A stretch of DNA of 64,000 nucleotides from Amycolatopsis sp. FBCC-B4732 (GCF_023008405.1 NZ_CP095376.1:9714501-9778500), one strand, 5' to 3'; shown: positions 15,067 to 25,354, counted from the stretch's first letter. Translations and numbers: made by a program. The notes: a model not told the origin generated them from the sequence alone.

Positions 15067-15537
15067 GTGAAGCTCTCGCCCGCTCCCCGTGAGGTCCGGC
15101 TGGCCGGCTTGGTCACCGCGGTGCCGTCGCTCGCGCTGCTGGTGTTCGGGGTGATCGTGCTGGTGAACGGCCTCGGGTCGCCGGCCCAGCCGGGGAACAA
15201 CGTCTTCGTCGAGTCGGGCACGTTCATCGTGGTCGCGCTGGCGTTCCTGGCCGCGTCGGCCGGCCTGGTCCTCGGCCAGACGTGGGCGCGCTCGCCCGGC
15301 GTGGTGATCGCGCTGATCGTGATCGGGCTCGGCTGGTACCTGCTCGGCCCGTCCGGCGAGCCGGCCTGGGGCGTACCGGTGGCGCTGTTCGGCATCGCCG
15401 CGCTGGCGCTGCTGTTCCGCCGCCCGGCCCGCGCGTGGGCGCTGGGCCTGCGCGAGGGCGAGACGGAGACGGAAGCCGCCGAACGCGGCGGGATGGCGGG
15501 CCGCCGTGCCGAGCGCGAAGGCCGCGAAGAGGACTGA
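15067..15537 (+). CDS. Small integral membrane protein
   Basis: 156 residues, unknown function. Four hydrophobic segments are visible: about residues 13-35 (LVTAVPSLALLVFGVIVLV), 48-68, 76-96 and 99-117. A charged tail of about 35 residues, rich in Glu and Arg (EGETETEAAERGG), follows and should be cytoplasmic. GTG 15067 is preferred over GTG 15031 because GGAAGG sits 7 bases before it. It stands alone and is convergent with the GNAT gene. I do not recognise a named family. Confidence 0.75.
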   Translation: MKLSPAPREVRLAGLVTAVPSLALLVFGVIVLVNGLGSPAQPGNNVFVESGTFIVVALAFLAASAGLVLGQTWARSPGVVIALIVIGLGWYLLGPSGEPAWGVPVALFGIAALALLFRRPARAWALGLREGETETEAAERGGMAGRRAEREGREED

Positions 15538-15551
15538 GCCCCGGCACCGGG

Positions 15552-16034
15552 TCAGGCTTGGGCGGCGAGGGAACGCAGGGGTGCGTCGGTGAGGCGGTTG
15601 ACCGTCCACTCGTCCATCGGGACCGCGCCGAGGGCCTTGTAGAACTCCGTCGCCGGGTTCCAGTCCAGGACCGACCACTCGAGCCGCGCGTAGCCGTTCG
15701 CGACGCACTCGGCCGCCAGCGCCGCCAGCAGGGCCTTGCCGAGGCCGGAGCCGCGGTGCGCGGGCAGCACGAACAGGTCTTCCAGGTAGATCCCGTGCAC
15801 CCCGCGCCAGGTGGAGAAGTTGAGGAACCACACCGCGAAGCCGACGATCTCGCCGTCCACCTCGGCCACGTGCCCGAACAGCTTCGGCGCTTCGCCGAAC
15901 AACGCGGAACGCAGCTGCTCGGCCGTCAGGTGGCACTCGTCGGGCGCGCGCTCGTAGTCCGCCAGTGCGTAAGCCAGAGCGACGGCGGCCTCGACGTCGT
16001 CGGGTCCGATCCGGCGGATGCGGTCGTCGGGCAC
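15552..16034 (-). CDS. GNAT N-acetyltransferase (diamine acetyltransferase-like)
   Basis: 160 residues. The acetyl-CoA pyrophosphate loop is HRGSGLGKALL (Q/RxxGxG/A) after the beta-4 strand GIYLEDLFVLP. YERAPDE near residue 28, LFVLPAHRG and LDWNPATEFYKALGAVPM resemble spermidine/spermine or diamine acetyltransferases. GTG 16034 begins one base after the stop of the upstream phosphatase gene, so they form an operon. The true substrate cannot be told from sequence; thialysine or polyamines are reasonable guesses. Confidence 0.87.
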   Translation of the reverse strand: MPDDRIRRIGPDDVEAAVALAYALADYERAPDECHLTAEQLRSALFGEAPKLFGHVAEVDGEIVGFAVWFLNFSTWRGVHGIYLEDLFVLPAHRGSGLGKALLAALAAECVANGYARLEWSVLDWNPATEFYKALGAVPMDEWTVNRLTDAPLRSLAAQA

Positions 16035-16035
16035 G

Positions 16036-16638
16036 TCAGTCCTCCAGGGCGGGCAGCAGGTTGAGGTGTTCGATCTGCGGCTCGCCGCGCTCGTCGCCGA
16101 GCACCGCGATGCCGGCCGCGTCGAGTCCGAAGTGGACGCCGGCGGTCGCGGGCATGGCGAGCCAGCGGGCCACCAGCACGCGGCTGAAGTGCCCGTGCCC
16201 GACCAGGATCACGTCGCCCGATTCGCTCGCGCGGCGGGCGCGCGTCAGGACGCGGTCCGCACGCGCGGAGACGTCGTCCGCGCTTTCGCCGCCGGGGCTC
16301 GGGTGGGTCCAGACCGTCCAGCCCGGCACCGTCTCGCGGATCTTCGGCGTGGTGATGCCCTCGTAGTCGCCGTAGTCCCACTCGGCCAGGTCTTCGGTGA
16401 CTTCGTCGACGCGCAGCCCGGCCAGCGCGGCGGTCCGCAGCGCGCGGGCGCGCGGGCTGGACAACACCAGTGACGGCCCGCCGACCAGGCTGCGGAGCGT
16501 GCCACCCGCCGCGAGCGCTTGGCCCTCGCCCGCCGGTGTCAGCGGGATGTCCGTGCGGCCGGTGTGCCGCCCGTTCAGCGACCATTCGGTCTGCCCGTGC
16601 CGGAGGAGGAAGAGACGGTTCGCCACGCGGCCGAACAT
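16036..16638 (-). CDS. Histidine phosphatase family protein
   Basis: 200 residues of the phosphoglycerate-mutase-like branch. LLRHGQTEWSLNGRHTG contains the catalytic RHG with the phospho-His, and the conserved SSPRARALRTA, LAEWDYGDYEG and LVGHGHFSRVL complete the active site. By position it may correspond to Rv3214, a broad-specificity acid phosphatase formerly called gpm2. Substrate is not deducible. ATG 16638 gives MFGRVANRLFLLRHG; GTG 16626 is a possible alternative. It is the first gene of a two-gene operon with the acetyltransferase. Confidence 0.9.
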   Translation of the reverse strand: MFGRVANRLFLLRHGQTEWSLNGRHTGRTDIPLTPAGEGQALAAGGTLRSLVGGPSLVLSSPRARALRTAALAGLRVDEVTEDLAEWDYGDYEGITTPKIRETVPGWTVWTHPSPGGESADDVSARADRVLTRARRASESGDVILVGHGHFSRVLVARWLAMPATAGVHFGLDAAGIAVLGDERGEPQIEHLNLLPALED

Positions 16639-16674
16639 ACCCGGCCGTTTGCGCGCGAGCAGGTCGTCTGCTTT

Positions 16675-16690
16675 GCTACTGAGCAGTAGC
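16675..16690 (+). promoter_or_regulatory. Perfect 7+2+7 palindrome, possible operator
   Basis: GCTACTG-AG-CAGTAGC lies 20 bases before the ATG of the DUF4442 gene, just upstream of its GAGGAG ribosome binding site. Position and symmetry suggest a repressor operator; the regulator is unknown. Confidence 0.5.
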
Positions 16691-16709
16691 TTAGCCCGAG
16701 GAGAACCCC

Positions 16710-17183
16710 ATGTCCGAGACGCCGACGTTCGCGCTGTGGCACAAGCTGGCCGCGAAGCCGGGCGGGAAACAGCTGTTCAGCGCCGCGATGTGCCTACGGG
16801 TGCCGTACTTCCGCACGGTGCTGCCCTCGGTGCGCGAACTGCGGCCCGGTCACTGCGAGGTCAGCGCGCCGAAGTGGTGGGGTGTTTACAACCACATCCG
16901 CACGTTCCACGCCATCGCCGCCTGCAACCTCGCCGAGATCGCGATGGGGATGCTCGCCGAGGCGACGGTGCCCACGACCCACCGCTGGCTGCCGAAGGGC
17001 ATGAACGTCCAGTACGTCGCCAAGGCGGAAACCGGCCTGCGCGCGGTCGCGTCGCTGCCCGAGCTGCCGGAGTTCGGCGACGAGGGCTTCGAGCTGGGTG
17101 TCCCGGTGACCATTTCGGACTCCGACGGCAAGCCGGTGGTCACCGGGACGATCACCATCTGGGTGACGCCGAAGAAGCGTTAG
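16710..17183 (+). CDS. DUF4442 hotdog-fold protein (thioesterase-like)
   Basis: 157 residues. It has the DUF4442 layout: an N-terminal helical part (FSAAMCLRVPYFRTVLP), a basic/aromatic WWGVYNHIRTFHAIAACNLAE central helix segment, then beta strands ending GTITIWVTPKK. The hotdog fold is used by acyl-CoA thioesterases, and NHIRTFHA..N occupies the equivalent of the catalytic helix. Substrate is unknown. GAGGAG precedes ATG 16710, and a palindromic operator lies further upstream. It overlaps the convergent downstream gene by 4 bases. Confidence 0.82.
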   Translation: MSETPTFALWHKLAAKPGGKQLFSAAMCLRVPYFRTVLPSVRELRPGHCEVSAPKWWGVYNHIRTFHAIAACNLAEIAMGMLAEATVPTTHRWLPKGMNVQYVAKAETGLRAVASLPELPEFGDEGFELGVPVTISDSDGKPVVTGTITIWVTPKKR

Positions 17184-17848
17184 AGCGGCTTGTACTGGAC
17201 GTAGGACGCCTGCTGGAACGCGTTCTCGCCGGACGGCGACGGCAGGCCCAGCCGCCGGTCGACGAGCTTGCCGAGGGGGCCGCAGCCCTGCGTCGCGGGG
17301 AGGGCCAGGTCCGCGTCGATGACGCCGGAGAACGCCGTCCGCGGGTTCTCCGAGATGATCCGCGGGGGCACCGAGGGATCGTCGTGGACGACCGTGTGCA
17401 ACGGCGCCGAAGCCGTGCCGATGCTGCAGTCCTTGTGCAGCAACGGGTGCCGCACCACGGCGTAGACGTCGAGCTCGCCGCGGCGCACGTCGTCGCTGTG
17501 GAAGTCGGAGTAGCCGCCGTAGCGCAGCTGGATCGTGGCGCCGGCCAGGCCCGGGATGGGCGCGGGAGCGTGCCGCAGCGCGCCGAACACCTGCGCGTAC
17601 TCGCCGTTCACGCGGCCTTCGCTGAACGTCAGCCGCACTTCCCCGAGCGGGATCTCGGTGCGGTCGATCGTCAGTTTTCCCTGGGAGACAAAGGCTTCGC
17701 AGCGCCACGTGCCCGGGTCGGCGTTCGCGGGCGGTGCCGGGCAGTCCGTGAGGTCGAACGTCGGCAGCTCGTCGGCGGACGCCGCCGGCGGCACGACCCC
17801 CAGTGCGGCGACGGCGGCCGCGGCCGCCCCCAGTGCGAGAAGTTTCAT
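17180..17848 (-). CDS. Secreted protein of unknown function
   Basis: 222 residues from ATG 17848. An Ala-rich signal peptide (MKLLALGAAAAAVAALGVVP) ends near AASADE. The mature protein has four cysteines (TDCPAPP, WRCEAF, KDCSIG, QGCGPLG), likely two disulfides, and many beta-strand-like stretches. I recognise no family or catalytic motif. A longer start at ATG 17884 would give a longer n-region. No operon partners: it is convergent with the hotdog gene and divergent from the cholesterol oxidase gene, so it might share the intergenic regulatory region with the latter. Confidence 0.72.
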   Translation of the reverse strand: MKLLALGAAAAAVAALGVVPPAASADELPTFDLTDCPAPPANADPGTWRCEAFVSQGKLTIDRTEIPLGEVRLTFSEGRVNGEYAQVFGALRHAPAPIPGLAGATIQLRYGGYSDFHSDDVRRGELDVYAVVRHPLLHKDCSIGTASAPLHTVVHDDPSVPPRIISENPRTAFSGVIDADLALPATQGCGPLGKLVDRRLGLPSPSGENAFQQASYVQYKPL

Positions 17849-17951
17849 GCCGGTGAGCCTGCTCGCACCGTGCGGCCGCGACATCCGGGATCGCCCCCAG
17901 GGGAGACCCGAGGATTTCCCTCGACCGGGTGAAACCTGTTCCAATAGTTAA

Positions 17952-20015
<2,064 letters not shown>

Positions 20016-20019
<4 letters not shown>

Positions 20020-20429
20020 ACGCGTGAGCTTGCCTCAGCCAGCCGGGCCAGCGCGCGCATGGCGTCCGGGGTGTCCTCCGTGACCTGGGGGCCGAAGCCC
20101 TCGGGGCCGTCGATCGTGACGCGGTAGGTGATCCGCGTGCCGCCCTCGACGTCGGTCAAGACGTGCTCGAACCGCAGGAACGCGTCGGGGAGGCGGGTCT
20201 CGTCGGTGAAGCTCCGGCCTTCGGTGACCTCGGTGAGGGTGAACGGGATCGGCGGCATCCCGTCCATCGTCATCGTGCCGCCGGTCCCGACGGCGAAGGG
20301 GCCGTCGACGACCACTGACCGGACCCCGGCGTCCCACTCCGGCCAGCGGGTGGTGTCGGCCCAGAGCGGCCAGATCGCGGCGGCGGGTGCGGTGGACGTC
20401 TCGCTGTGCTCGTACTCGTAAAGTGCCAT
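20016..20429 (-). CDS. SRPBCC (START-like) protein
   Basis: 137-residue helix-grip protein of the polyketide cyclase/dehydrase-like group. N-terminal YEYEHSETSTAPAAAIWPLWADTTRWPEWDAGV and GTGGTMTMDGMPPIPFTLTEV are typical strands lining a hydrophobic ligand cavity. No catalytic function can be assigned; many such proteins bind lipophilic ligands. ATG 20429 lies only about 2 bases downstream of the predicted transcription start, so the mRNA should be leaderless. It is the first gene of the operon with marR. Confidence 0.85.
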
Positions 20430-20437
20430 GCAGGCAG

Positions 20438-20465
20438 ACTATATGCGCACTTACTAAATTGGCAA
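20438..20465 (-). promoter_or_regulatory. Strong promoter with operator-like core for SRPBCC-marR operon
   Basis: TTGCCA (20465-20460), a 16-base spacer and TATAGT (20443-20438) match a primary-sigma promoter. The spacer holds TAAGTGCGCATATA, an imperfect palindrome around TGCGCA, a good place for the MarR protein to bind. The transcript would start within 2 bases of ATG 20429. Confidence 0.65.
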
Positions 20466-20494
20466 GCGGCTTCGCGGCGGAAGCGGGGGACGGC

Positions 20495-21100
20495 TCAGTT
20501 CGTCGAGCGCAGCTTGTCGTAGTAGGCGACGCAGTCCTCGTACACCGGCAGCAGGCCGCTTTCGCGAGCCTCGGCCAGGGTGGGCGCGGCGAGGTCCTTG
20601 GGGGAGAGGACCGGCTCGAGCCCGGCCGGCCACGGCAGGTCCAGCGCCGGGTCGAGCGGGCTGATGCCGTGCTCACCCGTGGGCATGTACGGCTCGGAGC
20701 AGAGGTAGGCCATCACCGTGTCGTCCTCGAGCGCGATGAAGCCGTGGCCGAGGCCCTCGGCGACGTACACGGCGCGGTACTCGCTCGAGTCGAGGCGGAC
20801 CGCGTCCCACTCGCCGAAGGTCGGCGAACCGACCCGGAGGTCGACGACGACGTCGAGCAGCGCCCCGCGCGGGCAGTAGATGTACTTGCCCTGGCCGGGC
20901 GGGGTGTCGGCGAAGTGGATGCCACGGATGGTGCCGCGCCGGGACACGCTGTGGTTGGACTGGCCGAGCCGCATCGGGTGGCCCACGGCGGCGCGGAAGG
21001 CCTCCTCCTGGAACGGGGCCACGAACACGCCTCGATCGTCGGGGAACGCCCGGGGGAAGAACTCGAAGGCGTCCGGGACGCTCAACCGGCGGAATTGCAT
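20495..21100 (-). CDS. dTDP-4-dehydro-6-deoxyhexose 3,5-/5-epimerase (RmlC/EvaD-like)
   Basis: 201-residue cupin epimerase. RRGTIRGIHF holds the catalytic His, GKYIYCPRGALLDVVVDLRVGSPTFG is the RmlC core, and GLGHGFIALEDDTVMAYL lines the active site. Overall it resembles EvaD, the 5-epimerase of epivancosamine synthesis, more than housekeeping RmlC, for example in KYIYC and in EEAF near residue 33. No other deoxysugar or glycosyltransferase genes are in the window, so it is orphaned. The -10 TATGAT 6 bases before ATG 21100 predicts a leaderless mRNA. Enzyme class is sure; substrate is not. Confidence 0.87.
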   Translation of the reverse strand: MQFRRLSVPDAFEFFPRAFPDDRGVFVAPFQEEAFRAAVGHPMRLGQSNHSVSRRGTIRGIHFADTPPGQGKYIYCPRGALLDVVVDLRVGSPTFGEWDAVRLDSSEYRAVYVAEGLGHGFIALEDDTVMAYLCSEPYMPTGEHGISPLDPALDLPWPAGLEPVLSPKDLAAPTLAEARESGLLPVYEDCVAYYDKLRSTN

Positions 21101-21457
21101 GGCTTCATCATATCGGGTGCCAAGAAAACCGGACAGACGTCTTGGGAATTGCCGGAATGGGGCTTCGGTGTGACATCAACCGCACCGAGGGGTCCATGCC
21201 GCGACCGGACCTGTCACACTGACTGGACCGCCGCGTCCGCGGCCATCGCCAGACCCACGGCACCGATGGCCGACGTGACGCCTCGCCGACAGGCCGGCGC
21301 TACCGCGCTGGGCTGCCGTGCCGGGAATCACCACGGTGTCCCCTGTAGCCGTGGCCCCCCGCTCGCAGGCCCAGGAGAAATTCCAGTGACACACGTTCGA
21401 TCCGCGAGTTCCGTCATTCCCACTGGACGAATGACGGAAACGACGACAGGAAACCCC
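21101..21457. other. Divergent intergenic region between epimerase and malic enzyme genes
   Basis: No gene is supported in these 357 bases. The minus strand has -10 TATGAT at 21112-21107 for the leaderless epimerase gene. The plus side should hold the malic enzyme promoter, which I cannot place. A GCCGCG-TC-CGCGGC hairpin lies near 21228. An in-frame ATG at 21431 is an alternative malic enzyme start. Confidence 0.5.
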
Positions 21458-22639
21458 ATGAGCGACCCCACCGGCGCCGTCGCGCCGGTCACCGACGAAG
21501 AGATCTTCACCGGGCACGAGGGCGGCAAGCTCTCGGTGGCGGCCACGCGCCCCATCTCCAGCCCGCGTGACCTTTCGATCGCGTACACCCCGGGTGTGGC
21601 GAAGGTGAGCCGCGCGATCGCCGAGGACGCGGCCAAGGCCAAGCGGTACACGTGGGCGGACCGGCTGGTCGTCGTGGTCAGCGACGGGACGGCGGTGCTC
21701 GGCCTCGGCGACATCGGCGCGAGCGCGTCGCTGCCGGTCATGGAGGGCAAGTCGGTCCTGTTCAAGACGTTCGGCGGGCTCGACTCGATCCCGCTGGTGC
21801 TGGACACCACCGACGTCGACGAGATCGTCGAGACGCTGGTGCGGCTGCGGCCGTCCTACGGGGCCGTCAACCTGGAGGACGTTTCCGCGCCGCGCTGCTT
21901 CGAGCTGGAGGACAAGCTCAAGGAAGCGCTGGACTGCCCGGTCATGCACGACGACCAGCACGGCACGGCCATCGTCACACTGGCCGCGCTGCGCGGCGCC
22001 AACCTGGTGCTCGACCGCGCGATCGCCGACCAGCGCGTCGTCGTCTCCGGAGCCGGCGCGGCGGGGGTCGCCTGCGCCAAGATCCTGCGGGAAGCCGGCA
22101 TCGGCGACGTCACCGTCCTCGACTCGCGCGGCATCATCCACGACGGCCGCGACGGCCTGAACCCGGTCAAGCAGCGCCTCGCGCAGACGACGAACAAGGC
22201 GGGCCTGCGCGGCGGGCTCGCCGAGGCGCTCGAAGGCGCGGACGTGTTCCTCGGCCTGTCCGGCGCGACGATCGACGAGTCGCTGCTCGGCCGCATGGCG
22301 GGCGGCGGCATCGTGTTCGCGCTGTCGAACCCGGACCCGGAGGTACACCCGGAGGTCGCGGCGCGCTACGCGTCGATCGTGGCCACCGGCCGCAGCGACT
22401 TCCCGAACCAGATCAACAACGTGCTGGCCTTCCCGGGCGTCTTCCGCGGCGCGCTGGACTCCGGCGCGCGGGCGATCACGGAAAACATGAAGCTGGCGGC
22501 CGCCGAGGCGATCGTCTCGGTCGCGACCGACGACCTGGGCCCGGACCGCATCGTCCCGAGCCCGCTCGACCCGCGGGTGGCCCCGGAGGTCGCGGCGGCG
22601 GTGGCGAAGGCCGCGGAAGCCGACGGCGTCACAGCCTGA
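21458..22639 (+). CDS. NAD(P)-dependent malic enzyme (short form)
   Basis: 393 residues; decarboxylates L-malate to pyruvate, feeding anaplerosis or NADPH supply. The malic-enzyme N-domain shows SIAYTPGVA (catalytic Tyr) and SDGTAVLGLGDIG with the metal-site residues in VMEGKSVLFK. VMHDDQHGTAIVT follows, then the Rossmann motif VVSGAGAAGVACAKIL and the C-terminal ALSNPDPEVHP and FPNQINNVLAFPGVFRGAL. The phosphotransacetylase-like extension of long MaeB forms is absent. ATG 21458 has AGGAAA upstream; ATG 21431 is possible. Ends near a cluster of palindromes. Confidence 0.95.
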   Translation: MSDPTGAVAPVTDEEIFTGHEGGKLSVAATRPISSPRDLSIAYTPGVAKVSRAIAEDAAKAKRYTWADRLVVVVSDGTAVLGLGDIGASASLPVMEGKSVLFKTFGGLDSIPLVLDTTDVDEIVETLVRLRPSYGAVNLEDVSAPRCFELEDKLKEALDCPVMHDDQHGTAIVTLAALRGANLVLDRAIADQRVVVSGAGAAGVACAKILREAGIGDVTVLDSRGIIHDGRDGLNPVKQRLAQTTNKAGLRGGLAEALEGADVFLGLSGATIDESLLGRMAGGGIVFALSNPDPEVHPEVAARYASIVATGRSDFPNQINNVLAFPGVFRGALDSGARAITENMKLAAAEAIVSVATDDLGPDRIVPSPLDPRVAPEVAAAVAKAAEADGVTA

Positions 22640-22659
22640 CCCTCCTCGCTCCCGACGGC

Positions 22660-22722
22660 GGCACTTTCATAGGGAAAGCTGCGCTTTGAACCGCAAAGCC
22701 GCACTTTCCCTATGAAAGTGCC
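22660..22722. repeat. Large nested inverted repeat
   Basis: GGCACTTTCATAGGGAAAG (22660-22678) pairs with CTTTCCCTATGAAAGTGCC (22704-22722). An inner GCTTTG/CAAAGC stem lies between, giving one long cruciform or hairpin between the malic enzyme and BpsA-like genes, which are convergent. It probably terminates both. Confidence 0.85.
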
Positions 22723-22737
22723 GCTTTGCGTCGCAAA

Positions 22738-22763
22738 CCCGCACTTTCACGTGAAAGTGCGGG
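22738..22763. repeat. Perfect 26-bp palindrome sharing the GCACTTTC/GAAAGTGC motif
   Basis: CCCGCACTTTCAC followed immediately by its reverse complement GTGAAAGTGCGGG. The core GCACTTTC is the same as in the adjacent inverted repeat, so both derive from one repeated unit. It ends 2 bases from the BpsA-like stop codon. Confidence 0.85.
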
Positions 22764-22765
22764 TC

Positions 22766-24175
22766 TCAACCCAAGAGCTGGGCGAGGCGGTGCCGGGGGA
22801 CGTCGACCAGGCGCAGGTCGACCAGGTCCTCGGGGACGTCGAGGGAGACGTTCGCCAGCCGGGCGTGCGCGCGGGTCAGCACCTCGTCCTGGTGCTCGAC
22901 GGCGTCCGCGACGACCACCGCGTGCCGGTTGTCCGGGGTGCTGCGCAGGTACCGCAGCGCGTACTTCCCCCGGACGAGTGAAGCGAGCGCCTCCTGCGAC
23001 GCCTGGTCCGCGAGGTCCGGGTGCGCGTTCGGGACCAGCAGCGCCAGGCGGCGGGCGTTCGTGCCCAGCAGCGTGCGCAGCAGCCACGGGCCCGGGTCGC
23101 CGGTGAGGTCCATCGCGATCGCGTCGCCCTCGGGGCCGGAGCCCGACCAGTCCACCGGCCGCGACTCCAGCGCGAGCCCGCCGGCGGCCGCGATCTCCTT
23201 CAGCTTCTCCACCAGCGCCGGCTTCGTGCCCGCCGCCTCGACCGACTGCGGGCCGTGCGTGTAGATCGCCTTGGCGCCGCGCACCTTCTTGGCCTTCGCC
23301 GTCGGCTGGCAGACGTACAGGTCGGCCGCGCTGCCGATCGCCTGCGCGCCGAAGTAGCGGTTGAAGCCGGGCAGGATCGCCTGGTACGTCAGCCCGAGCG
23401 TGGCCAGCGACCGCTGCACCTGCGCGCCCAGCGCCGGGTGGCGCGGGCTGTAGCCGTAGGCCAGCAGCAGCCGTCCCTCGCTCGGCTCCCGCAGCGCCTG
23501 CACCCCGCGCGTGGCGAACAGGCCCATGCCTTCGGGCGTGTACGGCGGATCGCTGAACACCAGGTCGAACCGGCCGGTGAAGGCCGGGGGCAGGCCGACG
23601 CGCAGGTCCGTGTGCGCGGTCGCGATGCCGCGCTCACCGCGGTCGTCCAGGTAGGCGAGCACGCGCTCGTCGAGGTCGACGACCGTGAGCGACGCCGACG
23701 GGCAGACCGCCCGCACCGCCAGCGACGTCAGGTCGTGGTCGCCGAGGAAGAGCACATGCGCCGAGGCGAGGTCGTAGTGCGCGTCGAGCCACAGTGCCCG
23801 GCGCAGCACGGTTTCCGGCGTGGCCTGCACGTGGTCGAGCGCGGCCAGCGGCGCGGGCACCTCGGCCACCCACCCGGCGATCTTCGGCAGCAGTTCGTGC
23901 CCCGCGACGGCCTCGTCGAGCGGGTCGCCGTAGCGGGGGACGCTGTACCGCAGGTACGACGCGGCGACGCCGGGGGCGATCCGCAGCCGGTCGCCGCTGC
24001 GGTCGAGGTCGTCGCCGAGCGCGGTCAGGACGTCCTCCACGCTGCGCCGCGGCGCCGTGGACAGCCGCACCAGCTCACCGAGGTCGTGGTCGCCGGTGCG
24101 CAGGAGGTCGATGACGCGGTACAGCGGGCGGACGCCGACGCCGTGCGCGGCGAGGACGTCGTCTAGTGCGCTCAC
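22766..24175 (-). CDS. BpsA-like branched polyamine synthase family protein
   Basis: 469 residues. An N-terminal winged-helix part (residues 1-100) is followed by a Rossmann aminopropyltransferase core. FLGDHDLTSLAVRAVCPSAS binds the aminopropyl donor, DLDERVLAYL follows it, and FSDPPYTPEGMGLFATRG carries the DPPYT motif characteristic of N4-bis(aminopropyl)spermidine synthase. An extra C-terminal region of about 180 residues (IYTHGPQSVEAAG onward) is longer than in the archaeal enzymes. BpsA makes branched polyamines in thermophiles; the actinobacterial role is unknown, and the family also resembles methyltransferases. Single gene. Confidence 0.75.
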   Translation of the reverse strand: MSALDDVLAAHGVGVRPLYRVIDLLRTGDHDLGELVRLSTAPRRSVEDVLTALGDDLDRSGDRLRIAPGVAASYLRYSVPRYGDPLDEAVAGHELLPKIAGWVAEVPAPLAALDHVQATPETVLRRALWLDAHYDLASAHVLFLGDHDLTSLAVRAVCPSASLTVVDLDERVLAYLDDRGERGIATAHTDLRVGLPPAFTGRFDLVFSDPPYTPEGMGLFATRGVQALREPSEGRLLLAYGYSPRHPALGAQVQRSLATLGLTYQAILPGFNRYFGAQAIGSAADLYVCQPTAKAKKVRGAKAIYTHGPQSVEAAGTKPALVEKLKEIAAAGGLALESRPVDWSGSGPEGDAIAMDLTGDPGPWLLRTLLGTNARRLALLVPNAHPDLADQASQEALASLVRGKYALRYLRSTPDNRHAVVVADAVEHQDEVLTRAHARLANVSLDVPEDLVDLRLVDVPRHRLAQLLG

Positions 24176-24268
24176 GGGCTCTGAGCGTAGTCACCACCCT
24201 GCGGAACAGCGTGCCAACCACCGCCGACTCGGCTACGGTCGGAACCGACCGGGACATGGGGAGTGGCA

Positions 24269-25354
24269 GTGACCATCGAATTCCGCGACGTGACCAAGCA
24301 GTATCCGGATGGGACGGTCGCCGTCGACAAGCTGAACCTGACGGTCGAGGACGGCACGATCACCGTGTTCGTCGGCCCGTCCGGCTGTGGCAAGACGACG
24401 TCGCTGCGGATGATCAACCGGATGGTCGAGCCGACCGGCGGGCAGGTGCTGCTCGACGGCAAGGACGTCGCCGAGGGCGACCCGGCGCTGCTGCGCCGCG
24501 GCATCGGCTACGTCATCCAGCACGCCGGGCTCTTTCCCCATCGGACGGTGCTGGACAACATCGCCACCGTGCCGCTGCTTTCGGGCTGGGACAAGGCGAA
24601 GGCGCGCCAGCGGGCCGCCGAGCTGCTCGAGATCATCGGGCTGCCGGCCGAGCTCGGCAAGCGGTACCCGGCGCAGCTTTCGGGCGGCCAGCAGCAGCGC
24701 GTCGGCGTCGCCCGCGCGCTCGCCGCGGACTCGCCGGTGCTGCTGATGGACGAGCCGTTCTCCGCCGTCGACCCGATCGTGCGCGAAGACCTGCAGAACG
24801 AGCTGCTGCGGCTGCAGTCGCAGCTGGGCAAGACGATCGTGTTCGTCACGCACGACATCGACGAGGCCGTCCGGCTCGGCGACAAGGTCGCGGTGATGCG
24901 CGTCGGCGGCAAGCTCGCCCAGTACGGCACGCCCGCCGACGTGCTGCGGCACCCGGTGGACGACTTCGTGGCGTCCTTCGTCGGCCGCGACCGCGGCTAC
25001 CGCGGCCTGTCCTTCCTCTCCGCCGAAGGCGTCGAGGTCAAGGAGATCGAGCTCGTCGAGATCGGTTCGCCGGTGCCCGCGAGCGACGGCTGGCGGCTCG
25101 GCGTCAACACCGACAAGCAACCCCGCGGCTGGCTGGCGCCGAACTCCACAGTGGACGGCTCACTGTCCGAAGAGGACCTCATGGCCGGCGGCTCGCTGTG
25201 GATCCACGGCACCCCGATCCGCGGCGCGCTCGACGCGGCCCTGTCGTCCCCGGCCAGCCTCGGCGTGGTCGTCGACGAAGACCACCGCGTGCTCGGCGGC
25301 GTCGTCGCCCGGCAGGTCCTGGACGTGATCGAGGCCACGCCGCAGGCGTCATGA
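24269..25354 (+). CDS. Osmoprotectant (glycine betaine/choline-type) ABC transporter ATPase
   Basis: 361-residue OpuCA-like ATPase energising quaternary amine uptake. Walker A is GPSGCGKTT, Q-loop YVIQHAGLFPH, signature LSGGQQQRVGVARAL, Walker B VLLMDEPFSAVD and H-switch THDIDEA. The C-terminal 100 residues retain a single CBS-like domain (VVVDEDHRVLGGVVARQVLDV), which in relatives senses ionic strength. GTG 24269 is preferred over GTG 24263 because GGGGAG then has workable spacing. It heads a four-gene operon with overlapping start and stop codons. Confidence 0.92.
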   Translation: MTIEFRDVTKQYPDGTVAVDKLNLTVEDGTITVFVGPSGCGKTTSLRMINRMVEPTGGQVLLDGKDVAEGDPALLRRGIGYVIQHAGLFPHRTVLDNIATVPLLSGWDKAKARQRAAELLEIIGLPAELGKRYPAQLSGGQQQRVGVARALAADSPVLLMDEPFSAVDPIVREDLQNELLRLQSQLGKTIVFVTHDIDEAVRLGDKVAVMRVGGKLAQYGTPADVLRHPVDDFVASFVGRDRGYRGLSFLSAEGVEVKEIELVEIGSPVPASDGWRLGVNTDKQPRGWLAPNSTVDGSLSEEDLMAGGSLWIHGTPIRGALDAALSSPASLGVVVDEDHRVLGGVVARQVLDVIEATPQAS

